Assembly: GCA_949316495.1 (NCBI GenBank)
Contig: OX439000.1
Coordinates: 8,124,501 to 8,188,500, forward strand
Length of the DNA: 64,000 bases
Direction: 5' to 3'
Source: Amphiduros pacificus
Lineage: Eukaryota > Annelida > Polychaeta > Phyllodocida > Hesionidae
Part shown: in pieces, positions 63,397-64,000 of the stretch
Layout: the number at the start of each line of letters is the position of its first letter
Numbering within the stretch: the stretch's first letter is position 1
Position numbers and translations under genes: made by a program
The notes under the pieces: model-generated
What the model was told of the DNA's origin: nothing
The model's input: only the letters and a program-made list of their open reading frames with translations
The model's database searches: none

Positions 63397-64000
63397 CTCA
63401 GACCTTTGCCATCACCCCACCATTATGCCATAGATAATATAACACCAATATCTCCTGACCTTTGACATCACCCCACCATTATGCCATAGATAATATAACA
63501 CCAATATCTCCTGACCTTGTACATCACCCCACCATTATACCATAGATAATATAACACCAATATCTCCTGACCTTTGACATCACCCCACCATTATGCCATA
63601 GATAATATAACACCAATATCTCCTGACCTTGTACATCACCCCACCATTATGCCATAGATAATATAACACCAATATCTCCTGACCTTGTACATCACCCCAC
63701 CATTATGCCATAGATAATATAACACCAATCTCTCCTGACCTTGTACATCTCCCTGCCATTATGCCATGATAATATAACACCAATATCTCCTGACCTTTGC
63801 CATCTCCCCACCATTATGCCATAGATAATATAACACCAATATCTCCTGACCTTTGCCATCTCCCCACCATTATGCCATAGATAATATAACACCAATATCT
63901 CCTGACCTTGTACATCACCCCACCATTATGCCATAGATAATATAACACCAATATCTCCTGACCTTGTACATCACCCCACCATTATGCCATAGATAATATA
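63397..64000. repeat. 56-bp minisatellite running off the window edge
   Basis: About eleven units of 56 bases (core gccatagataatataacacc, then aatatctcctgacctt), with GTACATC/TGACATC/TGCCATC variants. It continues past 64,000. Confidence 0.96.

Overview
The window is AT-rich animal nuclear DNA: spliced genes with GT/AG introns, long introns, many minisatellites and a tRNA-derived SINE. The two recognisable genes, an HSPA12-type Hsp70 and a MIEAP (SPATA18) domain protein, together with the repeat style, fit an invertebrate, most likely a lophotrochozoan such as a mollusc. I cannot name the species from sequence alone. There are no bacterial operons and no CRISPR array, and I recognised no retrovirus, LTR element or Polinton.

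Both supported genes lie on the minus strand. Gene 1 (42,094 down to 17,110; its 3' end lies outside the window or was not recognised) is an HSPA12A/B-type ATPase gene. It has a GC-rich first exon, an intron of about 19.8 kb and one 4.6-kb exon. That exon encodes a very long acidic, repeat-rich region carrying eight basic/phenylalanine-rich modules, and then runs without a break into the start of the HSPA12 nucleotide-binding domain. Gene 2 (53,127 down to 46,337) is a six-exon, 375-residue protein with a coiled coil and a C-terminal MIEAP-family domain. Every exon junction agrees in phase. A further candidate 5' exon lies at 59.3 kb.

Layout from the left: 1-17.1 kb is non-coding and dominated by minisatellites (42-bp units at 1.3-2.0 kb; a 4.7-kb array of 29-bp units at 3.6-8.2 kb; 16-bp units at 10.5 kb; 41-bp units at 12.1-12.7 kb). 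The span 17.1-21.7 kb is the large HSPA12 exon. The span 21.7-41.6 kb is its intron, holding a 2.3-kb array of 57/59-bp units, a 14-bp array, a composite SINE with a tandem tail and a 20-bp array. The first exon is at 41.6-42.1 kb. After it come a long (TA)n tract, a second SINE locus, gene 2 with a 46-bp dimeric minisatellite in its largest intron, and a right flank with perfect inverted repeats and a 56-bp array that runs off the window edge. Tandem repeats occupy roughly 10 kb, about one sixth of the window.

The observations most worth following are the enlarged HSPA12 protein with its repeated basic-aromatic modules, the SINE whose body is built of about 120-bp tandem monomers, and the nested higher-order structure of the 29-bp and 57/59-bp arrays.
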